Below are positions 32,980 through 43,951 of a stretch of 64,000 bases of DNA, piece by piece. Position numbers and translations under genes: made by a program. Source of the DNA: Prorocentrum cordatum (lineage: Eukaryota > Sar > Dinophyceae > Prorocentrales > Prorocentraceae). The notes under the pieces are model-generated. The model saw only the letters and a list, made by a program, of their open reading frames with translations. It was not told the origin of the DNA and did not search any database. The stretch covers positions 264,275 to 328,274 of the forward strand of contig CAUYUJ010010402.1 of NCBI GenBank assembly GCA_963575745.1, given 5' to 3'. Positions within the stretch are counted from its first letter, which is position 1. Each line of letters begins with the position of its first letter.

Positions 32980-34505
32980 TCAGCGCAGCCTGAGCGTCCA
33001 AGGCACCGGCGGCCGGGCCTGGCGCAGCCGGCGCGTCGGCCCCGCGCGGGCCCGCCGCGGGCCCTGGCGCGGCGGGCGGTGCGCGAGCGGCGCGCCGGTC
33101 GGCGCGCGCTGAGGCGCGCGCCGCGCCCCGGGCCTTGAGCCCGTTGTGGACGTCGATGCACTCGGACACGATGAACATGCACACCCACCGGCCCATGCGG
33201 TGGATGGTGTGCGCCAGGGGGCTCAGATCCGAGTTCACGCTCTCGCAGATCGGCGTTGGGAACGAGCCCAACGCCGCGGCGTTCGCGGGGACGTCCGGGA
33301 AGCACAACTCCTGACACGTCGGGTCGACGCGGCCCCGGCTATGGGGCCGGTCGACGATGTGCCGGAACTCGCCGAGCCGGGCCGGCAAGCTGTCCGGCGA
33401 CGCCTCCGCGGCCCGGCACCGGGCAAAGACCCGGACATGACAGGCGTGGTCATGGACCAGGATGGACAGTTCGGGGACGGCGCGGGCCATCTCGGCGAGG
33501 AAGCAGTAACGCTGCGAGAGCGTCTCCGCCGTGATGACCTCCTGGAGCCCGCAAGCAATCCCAGTCTGGGTGACGACCGTTAAGAATCCAGCCGATCTCG
33601 ACGCCGTTTTCACGGCAGAGATGGAGTCCTCGCGGGTCTTGCAGGCGCACTTTGCCTTGGGCTCGCGGGACGCCCCATCGCCTAAGACAAATCGGGGCGC
33701 CCGCCGGTCCTGGCCCCGACGCTCCATCCGCAAGCGCTTGCGCTCCTGCACGACGGGCTCGGCGACGTGGGCGAAGTAAGCCTGCGCTGCTTCGTCTGCC
33801 ACCGAGGCGGCAGGCTGCCACCCTGCATTCCCCGCCAGGCGCACCTCGACCTCGAGGAAAGCGCCGACGGACAGAGGCGCCTTGACGCGGTGCGCCTCGA
33901 TGTCCTCGCGGAAGTCTGCGCGCGTGGTCAACTCTTGGTGGCGGCGGCAAAGCACGAGGCCCCCGCGCAAAGGAGTCTCGGAACACCCCCGGACGAGATG
34001 CGCGTCCAAGACCTTGCAGTGCACGGCCTCTGCGCAAGGGGTGCCGCGGGTCCGCCGGTGCAGCTTGGCATTCCCGTCCGTGGCGCACACGTCCAGGCGA
34101 TCTCCGCTGGAACGCCACGCGCGAAGACGGCGCTCTGCCATCCGCGGGAGGTACCAATCGGCGGCGTTCCGCAAGAGGTCCTGGCGGGGGCCGCAAATTC
34201 TGGCGGGCCGCGCCTCCCCGCCTAAAGGGAAGCAGTTCGGAAACGTCAGAAAAACATTGCTTTTTGTCTTTGGACTGGCTTGGTGGGCTGCCCCGCCGCT
34301 TCTAATCCCTCGCGCGCGCGCGTTCCCTGCCCCAGGGCCCTCCAAGGGTAATTCCAGCAAAGAAGCAGCCAGCGTGGCCTGCCGGCCCGACACCTCCGAA
34401 GCCCGCAGCCGCAGCTGGTGGCGGACCCATGCGGACTCCAACTCCCTCTCCAAACGTTCGGCAGCAAGATCGGGTTCCAAGGCGCGTGCGATAATGGCCT
34501 CGCCT
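32980..34505 (-). CDS. KDZ-like transposase gene, part 2 (catalytic core)
   Basis: An open frame of about 500 residues. Family landmarks in order are VCATDGNAKLHRRTRG (first acidic residue, DGNAKL), LVRGCSETPLRGGLVLCRRH (Cys-rich CxC-type segment), FLTVVTQTGIACGLQEVITA, SILVHDHACHVRVFARCR (second Asp, HDHACH), FRHIVDRPHSRGRVDPTCQE (His/Cys segment) and PICESVNSDLSPLAHTIHRM (acidic residue in CESVNS). This is the layout of KDZ (Kyakuja-Dileera-Zisupton) cut-and-paste transposases. The first codons (GEAIIARALEPD) start exactly at the end of the 21.85-kb insertion, and the last (DAQAAL) end at the 10.1-kb insertion, whose first bases create the TGA. The ATG-less 5' edge shows that the frame is a fragment. 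Confidence 0.7.
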
Positions 34506-34526
34506 CCCTGAGATCTCGCGGGCTCA

Positions 34527-34567
34527 ATTAAATTGAGCCGCTCGGAAGCGGCTCAATTTATAATTGA
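34527..34567. repeat. Subterminal palindrome AATTGAGCCGCT / AGCGGCTCAATT
   Basis: AATTGAGCCGCT-CGGA-AGCGGCTCAATT is a perfect 12-bp stem with a 4-nt loop, flanked by further TCAATTAAATTGA. It sits just inside the left end of the 21.85-kb insertion. Confidence 0.85.
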
Positions 34568-34838
34568 GTCGTCCGAGAAAATCAATACATTAGCAAAAAA
34601 TGAGACAGGCGAATATCGAATCCAATGCGGTAGCAGCGAAGCCGTGACCAATCGAGAGCCTGTCTCGATGTCTACATGTCATATAGCGCCCGTCCAGGGG
34701 GCCAGCCCTTGTCCCGCTACCAGATACGATCGAGCCACGTGGCGGGGAGGAGGAGGAGGAGGAGGAGGAGGAGGAGGAGAGGACGAGGAGGAGGAGGAGG
34801 AGGAGGAGGAAGAGGTTTAAGGGGGGACACGACGCGCC

Positions 34839-35330
34839 TCAACGACGTGGGCGATGGCACAGCACGAAGCGGTCGTCGCCGCAGTGCCTGACGTCGCACC
34901 ACGCGAAGTGGTGCCTATGATAGATCGAGGGCGCGGGACCGTGCGTGATACATATAAGTATATGTATACTGCACTGCCCGATTACCCCGGAGGCGCCCCG
35001 CCACGTCGAACCACTCGAGCGCGGCCGCGGCGGGCTCGCCGAGCCACGCGCACCGCCGCGCGATGCGCACGCGGCGCAGCGGCGCTCGGGCGGACGCCTG
35101 CCACGCCCACGCGGGCAGGCGGCCCCGCGGGGCCCTGGGAAACAGGCAACCCCGCGGGGCCCACCATGGCGCCCGCTCCCCCTCGCCCACAGGCGCGACG
35201 GGGGTCTCCCAGGGCGCCGCTGGGTCGAGCCCAGGCGGCGGCCCTGGGAGGACCACCACATCGGCCGCGGGGGGGGAAGGGGAGGGGGGGGCCCCAGGCC
35301 ACTCCCAAAGCTCGGCCATGGATCAAGCCC
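34839..35330 (-). CDS. Candidate terminal exons of an unrecognised Cys/His-containing protein
   Basis: One minus frame (35319-about 34985) reads MAELWEWPGAPPSPSPPAAD, then WYAPR-like proline/arginine-rich sequence and CAWLGEPAAAALEWFDVAGR. A second frame ends HHFAWCDVRHCGDDRFVLCH before a stop near 34839. The composition is mixed, unlike the GGA tract to the right. These could be the last two exons of a gene inside the 21.85-kb insertion. No family is recognised. Confidence 0.35.
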   Translation of the reverse strand, partial: GLDPWPSFGSGLGPPPPLPPPRPMWWSSQGRRLGSTQRRPGRPPSRLWARGSGRHGGPRGVACFPGPRGAACPRGRGRRPPERRCAACASRGGARGSASPPRPRSSGSTWRGASGVIGQCSIHILICITHGPAPSIYHRHHFAWCDVRHCGDDRFVLCHRPRR

Positions 35331-35349
35331 TTGATCATAAAAAATTATA

Positions 35350-35760
35350 AGGGAGGAGGAGGAGGAGGAGGAAGAGGAGGAGGAGGAGGAGGACGAGGAG
35401 GAGGAGGAGGAGGACGAGGACGAGGGCGAGGAAGAAGGAAAAACAGGAGGACGAGGGAGGAGGAGGAGGAAGAGGGCCTTAAGGAGGAGGAGGAGGAGGA
35501 GGAGGAGGAGGAGGAAGAGGGAGGAAAAAGAAGATAGACCCCTCAAGCCCTCGAGGTCGGAATCCCTGGGGCGGCCTCGATCGCTCGACTGCTTGCGTCG
35601 GTTCTTCCGCGGCGGTGGGATTAAGGGAGAGGAGGAAGAAGAGGAAAGGAAGAGGAGGAGGAGGAGGAGGGACGAGGAGGAGGAGGGAGGAGGATGAGGG
35701 AGGAGGAGAGAAGGAGAAGGAGGAGGAGAGAGGAAGGAGGAGGAGGAGGATATCGATGAG
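35350..35760. repeat. (GGA)n microsatellite cluster
   Basis: GGA/GGAC/GGAA tracts at 35350-35540 and 35620-35760 with 90 bp of unique sequence between them. Confidence 0.9.
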
Positions 35761-35974
35761 GATCGAGTAGGAGGGAGGGGGCGGGCGGGCGGGTCCCGAG
35801 GCGACCTGTCGATGGGGGGGGCCTCCAGGGCCACGCCTGCCCGACGGGGGGGCTCGAGGCGACCGGGGGGCCGCGCCTGCGGGTGGAGGGGGGGGGGGAG
35901 GGGCGAAGAAACAAGAGGAGTGATGGATCCCTCGGGCGCAGGGAAAGGAGGGAGAATAAGTGGAGGCATGCACG

Positions 35975-36120
35975 GCGCACGCGCGCACGGGCGCACACGC
36001 GCGCACACACGCGCGCACACGCGCATGCTCGCGCGGTCGCGGCCTCGCGCGCTTCAGCGACGGGGCGAAGCAAGTACGTCGAGCAGCGCAGGCGCGCGCG
36101 GGCGCACATACACGCACATG
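35975..36120. repeat. GCGCACACGC-type alternating purine-pyrimidine tract
   Basis: GCGCACACGCGCGCACACGC followed by GCATGCTCGCGCG. Alternating purine-pyrimidine sequence of this kind can adopt Z-DNA (general knowledge). Confidence 0.7.
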
Positions 36121-36146
36121 CATACGTACCGTGGGGGAGGCATGAT

Positions 36147-36268
36147 CCCTGAGATCCCACATGTTGCAGCATCGCGAGCGAAATCGCGATTGGCCTAGGC
36201 ATTTCCGCGCCAGATCGATACGCGGGGGTCCCAGGGCCCGAATCTCGAGGGGTGTGAGGATCTCAGGG
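36147..36268. mobile_element. 122-bp element with CCCTGAGATCC ends
   Basis: Starts CCCTGAGATCCCACATGTTG and ends GTGTGAGGATCTCAGGG, giving 11-bp inverted ends. Its centre (GCCAGATCGATACGCGGGGG) is related to sequence following another copy of the end motif at 43951 (GCCCGATCGATATGCGAGAG), so the two belong to one family. It lies just after the stop of the second transposase gene. Confidence 0.6.
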
Positions 36269-36341
36269 ACGCGGAGAGCAAGGGGCTGCGCCCCCCTTCC
36301 TGCCCTGCACGCCCTGCACGCCGACGACGCGCGCGCATTTT

Positions 36342-38187
36342 TCAGCACAAGTGTGGCAACATATTCTCGAGCAGTGCGAAATAAAAGGTCGATCCCTGGT
36401 GCAGGCTCTTGGAGACCTGGGCAAGGACACGGTTCTCCCCTTCGTCATTATACGTCCACCGGAAGCAGGGATTCCCGCCCGTCCGCGATTGCTTAGCAAT
36501 GTGGAACGCCATGTGGAATGTATAGACTAGGTGACCGCCTGCAGCTTTATGATATTGCAAAAAGTCAATCATGTGCTTCTCAAGCGCATTCTGATCAGAC
36601 GGGGACAGGTGCCTGGGAGAATTCGTTACAAGTGCCTGAAAATCTGCGAATGCCTTGGCTGCAAAAGGAAGCAAGACTGATCCACCCTCGCGGAAGCACT
36701 GCGGGCTCTCACTGCAAATCATTGGGAGTAACGGCGCTAGGTGCCGAGTCTCGGCGGCTTTTGCACGCAGCATCATTTTTGAAGCATCTGTGTGTTTCCC
36801 CAACATTTTGAGAGACAACTTCTGGATTCTGCATTTGCCTTTCTCCCGAGTAAGGCCAGCTGCAATCTAGAAAGACTTGATCGTGCGTCTAAGATGGATA
36901 ATGTTGTCGTGGTTCCTGACGAGCACTGTCGTAGCACGGCCCTGGGCGAAATTGTTCAGAATCAGTTGCCAGAATATTGTGCCGATGAGCCGCTGGGATG
37001 TGCCCAAGTCGCACACGTGCATAGGATCAAGCGCAATCATCGAGATCGTGAACCCAATTACGCCGAAAATTGGTGCCACAAAGGTGAGGCCCGCTTCGTT
37101 CCTAGAATTGAAAAACGTGAGCTCCAAGGGGTCGTCTGGCGCGACGTGGACATCGCCCAGTGAGTGCGTGTCGACCACACGCCCGCGTGGGACCAACCGC
37201 CATCCCGCCTCGAGGTTAAACTCGGGCACGGCTCGCCATGTTCCGCACCCCCACAACTCTGCGTCATGTCGGCATGAACGAATTATCCGGTTCAGCTGGG
37301 CTCTTGCCTTCACGATAACTTTTTTATGCATGATTTAACCATTCGTTCATAAACAGCTGGGTTTTTATCCTCCCAAACAGCACTATCAATATTCAGAGGA
37401 AAGGAGAACATGTCCTCCTTGGTTGTGGTGCAGCACGGACAGGGGTGTTGGATGTTGTCCCAACGGCGAAAACCACAGGCGCTGATGATCTCAATCATGT
37501 CTGCCCTGAGCTCCACAAGGGCAGCGCAGAGTCCGCCCGCAAGGGCGAACCCGCGCATGTTGGCCCGCCACTCGCTGTCGAATGGCAGCCCGTCGTGGGA
37601 CACAGCTGGAAACAAACCTGTCGCCAGGATATTGAGCGACCAGACAGCCACAGCCATGATCGAGGCGATTGTGCACATTCCTCTGCATGCACACTGGCAG
37701 AGGTCTGACTTTCTGATGGTTGCTATCGTGTGTCGTTTCCCAGTTATGCAGCTGCTCCAATACATGCAGATGAACGTGTCGCGTTTAGTGCGCGGCACGC
37801 CATCGCTGTAAAAGCCGATCGGGAAGGTGTTCGCTCGGCCCTTTTCGACGGTAACTGCGTGCCCAGGGTAGTGCGGGGGGAGCTCTTCGAGGGGCACGTC
37901 TGTCAAGTTGTAGCCCTCTGGCCGCTCCTGGTAGGAATGGTGGAACGCTTCGTGCGGCAGCATGATCGGGAATTGCATCTTCGTGCGCCGTTCAGCATCA
38001 CTGTCCCAAACGGGGATGGTAGTTACATAGAAGCGCTCCCTGGCTTGGGCACGGACTACATTTCTCAAGCGGCCTGCGCGGTGGTTCGACGCCTGGGCGG
38101 GGTCCAGCGCCAGGTCCCCGACGCCCACGCTGCCAGCGCGCTGCGCGTGCCACGCGATCGCGCACACATCCTCCCCGAACAATTTAA
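36342..38187 (-). pseudogene. CACTA/Plavaka-like transposase-related gene, broken
   Basis: Reading down the minus strand: DVCAIAWHAQRAGSVGVGDL, FPIGFYSDGVPRTKRDTFIC, TIRKSDLCQCACRGMCTIAS, HPCPCCTTTKEDMFSFP (Cys pairs), then in another frame ISMIALDPMHVCDLGTSQRL and, after an in-frame TAG, KMMLRAKAAETRHLAPLLPM and HLVYTFHMAFHIAKQ. I know this order from a multi-copy dinoflagellate family; the SDG and DPMH-LG blocks resemble CACTA/Plavaka-type transposases, so the class is an inference. The frame changes at the T-run 37320-37325 (YERMVKSCIKKL versus MHKKVIVKA). The TAG near 36865 follows RRTIKSF. The stop after MLPHLC is at 36342. Confidence 0.6.
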
Positions 38188-38358
38188 CCCTGAGATCGCA
38201 TGCGTGGGAAATCAAAACCTCGTAAACAAGCATGCGCGATCGGAGCCAACTCTTGCGCGGCATTTTTCAAGCTGGATCGAGCTGCGGGGGGGCAAGGCCC
38301 GAAACCTGTCGACAACGATACGTCTCGAAAAAAGCATTGGGGCGCCAGGATCTCAGGG
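38188..38358. mobile_element. 171-bp element with CCCTGAGATC ends inside the second transposase gene
   Basis: Plus-strand ends are CCCTGAGATCGC and CCAGGATCTCAGGG. It contains CATTTTTCAAGCTGGATCGA, similar to the 43951 element (CATTTTTCGAGCCCGATCGA). On the minus strand the upstream frame (GILGRSGC) and the downstream frame (VKLFGEDVCAIAW) stay in phase if a GT at the left edge and the CAG of CTCAGGG are used as splice sites. It is an introner candidate. Confidence 0.55.
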
Positions 38359-38560
38359 ACATGCAACCCGATCGTCCTAGAATTCCTCGCTGAGGGTGGG
38401 GGCGGCGGGGGCCAGGCCGAATCCAAATGAGCAGCCAACGGGAACGTTCAGCGAGACTCATCTGGGAAGATCGGGCGTGCATGAATTGTTCGAACCCCCT
38501 TTCCTTCGCCGCCAGCTCCCCCTCAGACCACCTTCCGAGAAGATAGCGCCGCAATCCGAC
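38359..38560 (-). CDS. Candidate upstream exon of the second transposase gene
   Basis: The minus frame reads RRYLLGRWSEGELAAKERGF and continues to RGILGRSGCM. The first 15 residues resemble the segment that precedes VCxIAxHA in related dinoflagellate proteins. Two in-phase joins to the next block are possible: a GA donor after GELAA (about 38522), or the GT donor at the edge of the 171-bp element. Confidence 0.35.
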
Positions 38561-38950
38561 GCCATTATCGCCCTGGGCGACATGGCAAGCAAACCGACTG
38601 CACCCCTCTATATCTCTAAAGGGCCGAGCTCCGAGGAAGCCCGTGCGAGGCGTCGCCCATCGGCGATCGACGCGCGCATTGGCGCAGCTCGGTTTCCCCC
38701 CAGGGTTCCTTTAGGCCCCAGTCTCCTCCATTCCCCTCCTTCTCCCATCCCCCCGTTCCCCCGTGCCTTTCGCCGCCTCCCCATTCACGCCGCCCAAATC
38801 TCAATTCCACACTTCAGTGCAATCGCGCTGCAAGCCATCCGCCTCGACGTCCTGCGGCGCCCCCGCTGTCGACGTCGGCACCGCGGATCCAAGCTCAAGC
38901 TCAGCGGCAGCAGCGCGGCCCGTCATCAAATGGGAATCGAGGAGGTCGAT

Positions 38951-39104
38951 CACCCTGAGATCCGACGTCGCGAAAAATGCAACACCGCTGGACAACGCAT
39001 CCAACATCATCACGACCGATCTGTAGGCACTCGAACGGCATCGATGGCCCACGGGCCCGAACTAGGACCACCATGTCACGTTAACCATGCGACGTCAGGA
39101 TCTC
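38951..39104. mobile_element. ~153-bp element with imperfect CCCTGAGATCCGACGTC ends
   Basis: Starts CCCTGAGATCCGACGTCGCG and ends GACGTCAGGATCTCATGGGG, an inverted match of about 14 of 18 positions. On the minus strand its 3' edge (GGATCTCAG/GG) directly precedes an open frame reading VIDLLDSHLMTGRAAAAELE to a stop near 38801. Confidence 0.45.
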
Positions 39105-39477
39105 ATGGGGATCTGTCAATGCAGCCCAAAAGCAAAGAAAACAATACCTCAGGGCTAGACCCTTAAGCTGGACGACTACGGACAACTGCAAATCTATCGT
39201 TTGGGGGGGGTGTGCTTTGATCAACCGGAAGCGCGACGGGTTGACCTCCCAGCATTCTTATTCGAAGCATCTGCTTGGCCTCTCAATCTGAACTTGCAGA
39301 CCAGCCGCCATTTCATCGCGCGCGACGGTCTGGCTGCATACCTGGAACGGGTCGGCCACGAGCAAACTGTATATACATGCCATGCAATTGTGAATCTGGC
39401 CAGCTGCTGACTGCCCCATCACTGCTCCACGTCTCCGTCACCGCGCCCCTCATCCTCCTCCGAACGGACTTTCCTCC

Positions 39478-39612
39478 TCCTCCTCCCCATCACCATCATC
39501 ATCATCACCATCAGCATCATCAGTATCATCATCATCATCATCATCATCATCGTCATCATCAACATCATCATCGTCGTTGTCGTCATCATCATCATCATCA
39601 TGGGCAGCAGCA
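39478..39612. repeat. (CAT)n microsatellite
   Basis: ATCATCATC/ACCATCAGC triplets. Poly-His or poly-Met frames are artefacts. Confidence 0.9.
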
Positions 39613-40855
39613 TTATCATTGATTCAGCTCGCGTTCGAGAGCCCATCTCTCGAACTTATATCCGCACTTCAATGGCACCACGTGCCCGAAAAGTTGCCTG
39701 CTGAGGCAGCCGTGGGAGCTGGGAAACTGGAAGGACCTGCAACGCTGAGCTGGCAAACTGCGAGGGCTGGCAAGACTACGAATACGCGCGTGCAACATGC
39801 ATTCACGTGAGTAACGGAACGGAGCGGGTCTTACGCGATATGGCATACAAACATTATAGGTTGCTTACGCGGGCCGCCAGCGCGGCGCGCCATGTTGGTG
39901 ACGAGAACGCTTACATACGCGCGGACCTTACGCGGACAGCTTGTACTCAAATTTTTACGCAGTTCATTTGCACTCGCACGCGCGCGCACACGCAAGCAAG
40001 TGCGAGAGCGGTGATCGAGGGAGGGGGGGAGGTCTAGCTGCTGAGCTCTACTGCGACTGCGATTCGCCCAGGGCTTTCGTCGCCGAGGCAACCGTTGCCA
40101 TCACTGGAGCAATCAAGCCCCACAGCCGCTTCGCCTCGCCGGTGCGCGATCGGAGTCGGCAAAGCAACACACACGTAAAGAGCGCTGCGATCGACAGTCG
40201 TTCGTGTCACCGTACTCGGATCGGGCGACTTCGTGACAGCATCAATTCTCACGCGACTCCTATCCTCCTCCTCATCCTCCTCCTCCTCCCCCTCCTCCTC
40301 GCCTTCCTCGCCCTCCTTACTACTGCTCTTGCGCTCTCCCTCGGGGCCCGCCTCGCCCTCCCCACCGCCTTCCTCAATCCTTCTCCCCCTCCTTCCTCGA
40401 ACCTCTCGTCGGCGGCCAGCGTGCCTCCTCGATCTCAGTTTTGATCACCTCGACGTCGGGCTCTGACCTGGCTGACAGGGGGCAGATCGAGATGACGGAG
40501 CAGGATCGAGCTCGAGGATGGTGCCCTGCACTCAAGCAATCCTCGCGGCCATGCTTGGTTAACGAATCCTCTGGCGCGTTGCTGTCGCATCACACCGAAA
40601 CCAGCCTATCAGGCCGAGGAGGTTTGCGGTGCCCCTGGAGAAGGATGAGAGGAAGAGGAGAGGAGAGGGGGAGAGGTGGATACACATAAACATATGCAGG
40701 CAGGTGTGTCTGTACAAATATACTTCTATATATATATATATATGGGTGAGGGACCTGTCTCGATGCAAAATCCACGGCCCCCCTCGACCGAACAATCGAT
40801 CGAAGTCCTCCCCTCTGAACGGTTCTGCTGCTCATGATGTCATTCTTTCAACGGG
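39612..40855. other. Gene-poor stretch
   Basis: Mixed sequence with a CTCCTCC tract at 40258-40310, a GAGAGGAAGAGG tract at 40645-40675 and (TA)n at 40728-40743. Open frames exist, but none has recognisable character. Confidence 0.45.
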
Positions 40856-40864
40856 CGCGGGGGC

Positions 40865-43800
40865 TGACTTCCCCTGGATCCCCGCGGCGAGGGCGGTCTT
40901 GTTGGCCGTGAGCTGCGACAGGGCCGCGTCCACTTGAGGCGCGAACGGCGACAGCCACGGCACGTTCTCCACCTACCCTACCCCGAGCACGAGCAGCATT
41001 GACCAGACGGGGCGGGGATAAAGAGCGGAGGGAAGGGCACATTCGAGCACCACTCACGGTCAAGCGCGGTAGATCCCACGCGCGAGTAGGACACACAGAT
41101 GGCCTCCAAGGAGGAGGAGGGGGGAGGGGGAGCGGGAGGGAGGGGGAGGGGGATGAGGAGGAGGAGGAGGAGGAGGAGGAGGAGGAAGAGAAGAAGGAGG
41201 AGGAGGAGGAGGAGGAGGAGGAGGAGGAGGAGCCCCCCCTCCCCACGTCGATGCCCTCGAGCTGGGCGTAGATCTTGCTGCGCTCGCCGAGGAGCTCACC
41301 GTATGCGGCCGCCAGGCCTGTGGTCTTCATGATCTTGCGCGGCGGCTCCTGGCGCGCGGCAGCACGCATCAAAATGGAAAACCTCTCCGCCAGGATGCGA
41401 GACTCAGGAATGCATCAACGGGGAGGTGGGCACGACCGCGGGAGGAGGGACGACGGAATGCATGACAAGAACAGTGCACTCCACGCCAAGCCACTCCCCC
41501 CTCCTCCTCGATATATCGACTCCTCCTGGGCTCCACCCTGTCTCCCTCCCTATCCTTCCATATCACCCTTCCCCTTAGACCTATTATATAGCATATCATC
41601 TCCACTCAATTCCCCTACCCCCTCTGGGCTCCTTGCTCTCGCTGTCACTCGAGTACTCGGAGTAGCTGTCGTCGGAGTCATCGCACTTGTCCTCCGAACG
41701 CGGGAGGTGGGGGGAGGAGGGCAACGACGAGTGCGAGGAATGCAAAACAAGGGAAAGGGTGCAACCACTCCGACTCCTTATCTTTATCATGCGCTACTGC
41801 TTCGAACCCTGATCGTATTCACGTGATCGAAAACTGACGTGCCCACTCGAGCATGATACATACGCGCCCAAGCCCCAGCAATCCTTCGAGCCGGCACCGA
41901 CAACTTGGGAGGGGTCGACGCGGCCCGTGCTCATGCGGGTCTCGAGGATCTGCTTCTTGACCTCCAGCGGGCGGCCGATGTCGCAGCCATCCTTCCTCCT
42001 CTTCTCTTCTGGCCTGCTCGTCATTGTCTCCCTCCTCATCCTCACCTTCCCCATCCTCCTCCAGGGGGCTATGAGGATGGTCGGGTGCATGTGTCCGAAC
42101 TCGGCTCTTGTATGGGACCGTTATCATAGGGATCATGGGGTATCGTATCATTGTTCATAGGTACGTGTGGATACACACACGCGTATGTACATTCATATGT
42201 ACGTGTATACAAATATACAAAGATACATGCATAGATGTCTTTGTATACACACGCGCATATATCTACCTGGTTTTACACGGGCGTAGCTGCCTCCTTCTCT
42301 TCGCCTTCCTTCGAGAGGCGGCGGTAGAGCGTCTCGCCCGTCTGGGCGTCCTTGGTGATGTGAGTGTCCTTGAGCTTCGTGCAGTATCATTTGATGGTCT
42401 CGGCCCGCTGCATGGCCCTGCGCGGCCGTGATGTTACGGCATGCCCACCCTGAGATCCGTCGACGTCGAGATCTCACTGTGTTTCAATGCTTTCGAGATC
42501 TCGAAAGCATTGAAACACAGTGAGACATCACGACCCGAGCCCTATATAGGCCCCATCTCTCTACGTCGTTGTTCCAGCTCTAGCTGGATCGATCTGCGAT
42601 GGCATCGTGACCCGAAACTGGACGAACACGCCCGACTCGAAACGCGTAAGCCGCCATGACCTCAAGAAGGGTAGTGCCAGTATGCTGCAACGCCCGAGGT
42701 GCCGAACACCGAACTCACACTATTGCGCATCCCTGATCCCCTCCTACCCCCTGATCCCTCCTACCTTGATCCTCCCCCTGATTACACAACTCGTGTCCTC
42801 CATCCCTGATCCCCTCCCACCTTGATCCTCCCTATCCTCATGCCCACTGCGAGACTTCTCCGTCGTTGCCATTGGCGGGACAAGCCTCTCGCCAGTCGGA
42901 GTGGCTTTATTCTCCTCCGACCAGCCGCACTCGGTCAGCAGACGATCCCAATTGAGCAATTGGTCCTTGTGCTTGGAGCTGGTCTCCCTGGACTCCATCT
43001 CGGTCTTGACGCATTCGGCGAAGCGGAAGTCGCCTCCCCTCCCAGCGCCATCTCGAGGACCACTGTTCCCATGCATTCAGCGAAGCGGAAGGCGACTCTG
43101 TGACCGAATGCAGGCGTTCATGCTATGAGCCCCCATCTCGGGAATCATAGGCTCTTTCATCTGACGACGCGCGATGGCATGATGAGGAGCGGGGCGGGGG
43201 GGCCCGAGGGGGGGCAAGATCTTGGGCGAGGTGGCGCCCCGACGGGCGCCAATGGGGACGCATGGGGAAGGAGTGGAGGGACAAGGGCAAGATCCCGCCC
43301 AAGCTCCGTATTTGCGCCACTTCTTCAACCGCCTCTTGAGGCCCTGGCGGCTCTGCCGCTTGTACTCGAGCTTCACTTCTTCTTTCTGGGATGCGAGGCG
43401 CGTCCTGCTGCAGCTGAGGGTTGCGAGGGGCGGGGGCGGGGCCGCTCGGGAATTCCGCCTGCGACGCGAATGGCACAGACATGGAATGCTGTATGTTTGT
43501 TGTTTTTTAAAAGGAACAGGAACAGGACATACACATATACACATACACATACACAAATACATATACCTATACATATACATATACATATACATAGACATAC
43601 ACATATATACATTTACACGTATACATAAACATACACGCATATATACAGATCTGCAAATGCATGCACTTCGATTTGTGTACATACACACATATATACACAT
43701 ATAGATATGGCAAGGCCTCGCACGCATGGTACCGGACGCACAACCGTGCATCACACACGCGAGGCGTCGGGGGCTGCGGTCCGCATGCGCTGCAAATCGT

Positions 43801-43915
43801 TCTCGTGGTCTTTGCTGACGGCACGCGCGGCTTTCTTCTTTGCTTTCGCCGCAGCCTTCTCCGCGGCGGACTTCGGCGCAGCCCTCTTCGGCGGCATCGC
43901 CTCCCGTGGACCCAT
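40865..43915 (-). CDS. Multi-exon gene B inside the 21.85-kb insertion (unrecognised)
   Basis: Short non-repetitive minus-strand blocks line up in order. 43915-43751: MPPKRAAPKSAAEKAAAKAK, basic start, ATG at 43897 or 43915. 43404-43299: QKEEVKLEYKRQSRQGLKRR, flanked by GCAG/G and TGG/GCGGGA. About 43045-42846: GGDFRFAECVKTEMESRETS and LLNWDRLLTECGWSEENKAT. About 42420-42279: YCTKLKDTHITKDAQTGETL, ending before GTGTAA. About 41999-41885: GCDIGRPLEVKKQILETRMS. 41372-41239: KIMKTTGLAAAYGELLGERS. About 40975-40865: APQVDAALSQLTANKTALAA. The protein is highly charged and mostly helical. A TGA stands where Trp would fit before YCTKLKD. The splice assignments and the idea that this is one gene are inference. 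Confidence 0.4.
41100..41236. repeat. (GGA)n microsatellite
   Basis: GGA triplets with GGGGGAGGGAG at the left, lying between two candidate exons of gene B. Confidence 0.9.
42472..42525. repeat. Perfect 54-bp palindrome
   Basis: Each half is TCTCACTGTGTTTCAATGCT TTCGAGA, mirrored exactly about the GA|TC centre at 42498/42499. It can extrude a 27-bp stem with almost no loop. It begins 15 bp after a CCCTGAGATC end motif at 42448-42457. Confidence 0.95.
43500..43710. repeat. ACATATACACATA-type microsatellite
   Basis: Degenerate alternation of CATATACAC and ACATACAC. Similar tracts lie at 43918-43945 ((TA)n), 44270-44290, 47370-47520, 50960-51240 and 51625-51900. Confidence 0.85.
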
Positions 43916-43916
43916 A

Positions 43917-43950
<34 letters not shown>

Positions 43951-43951
<1 letters not shown>

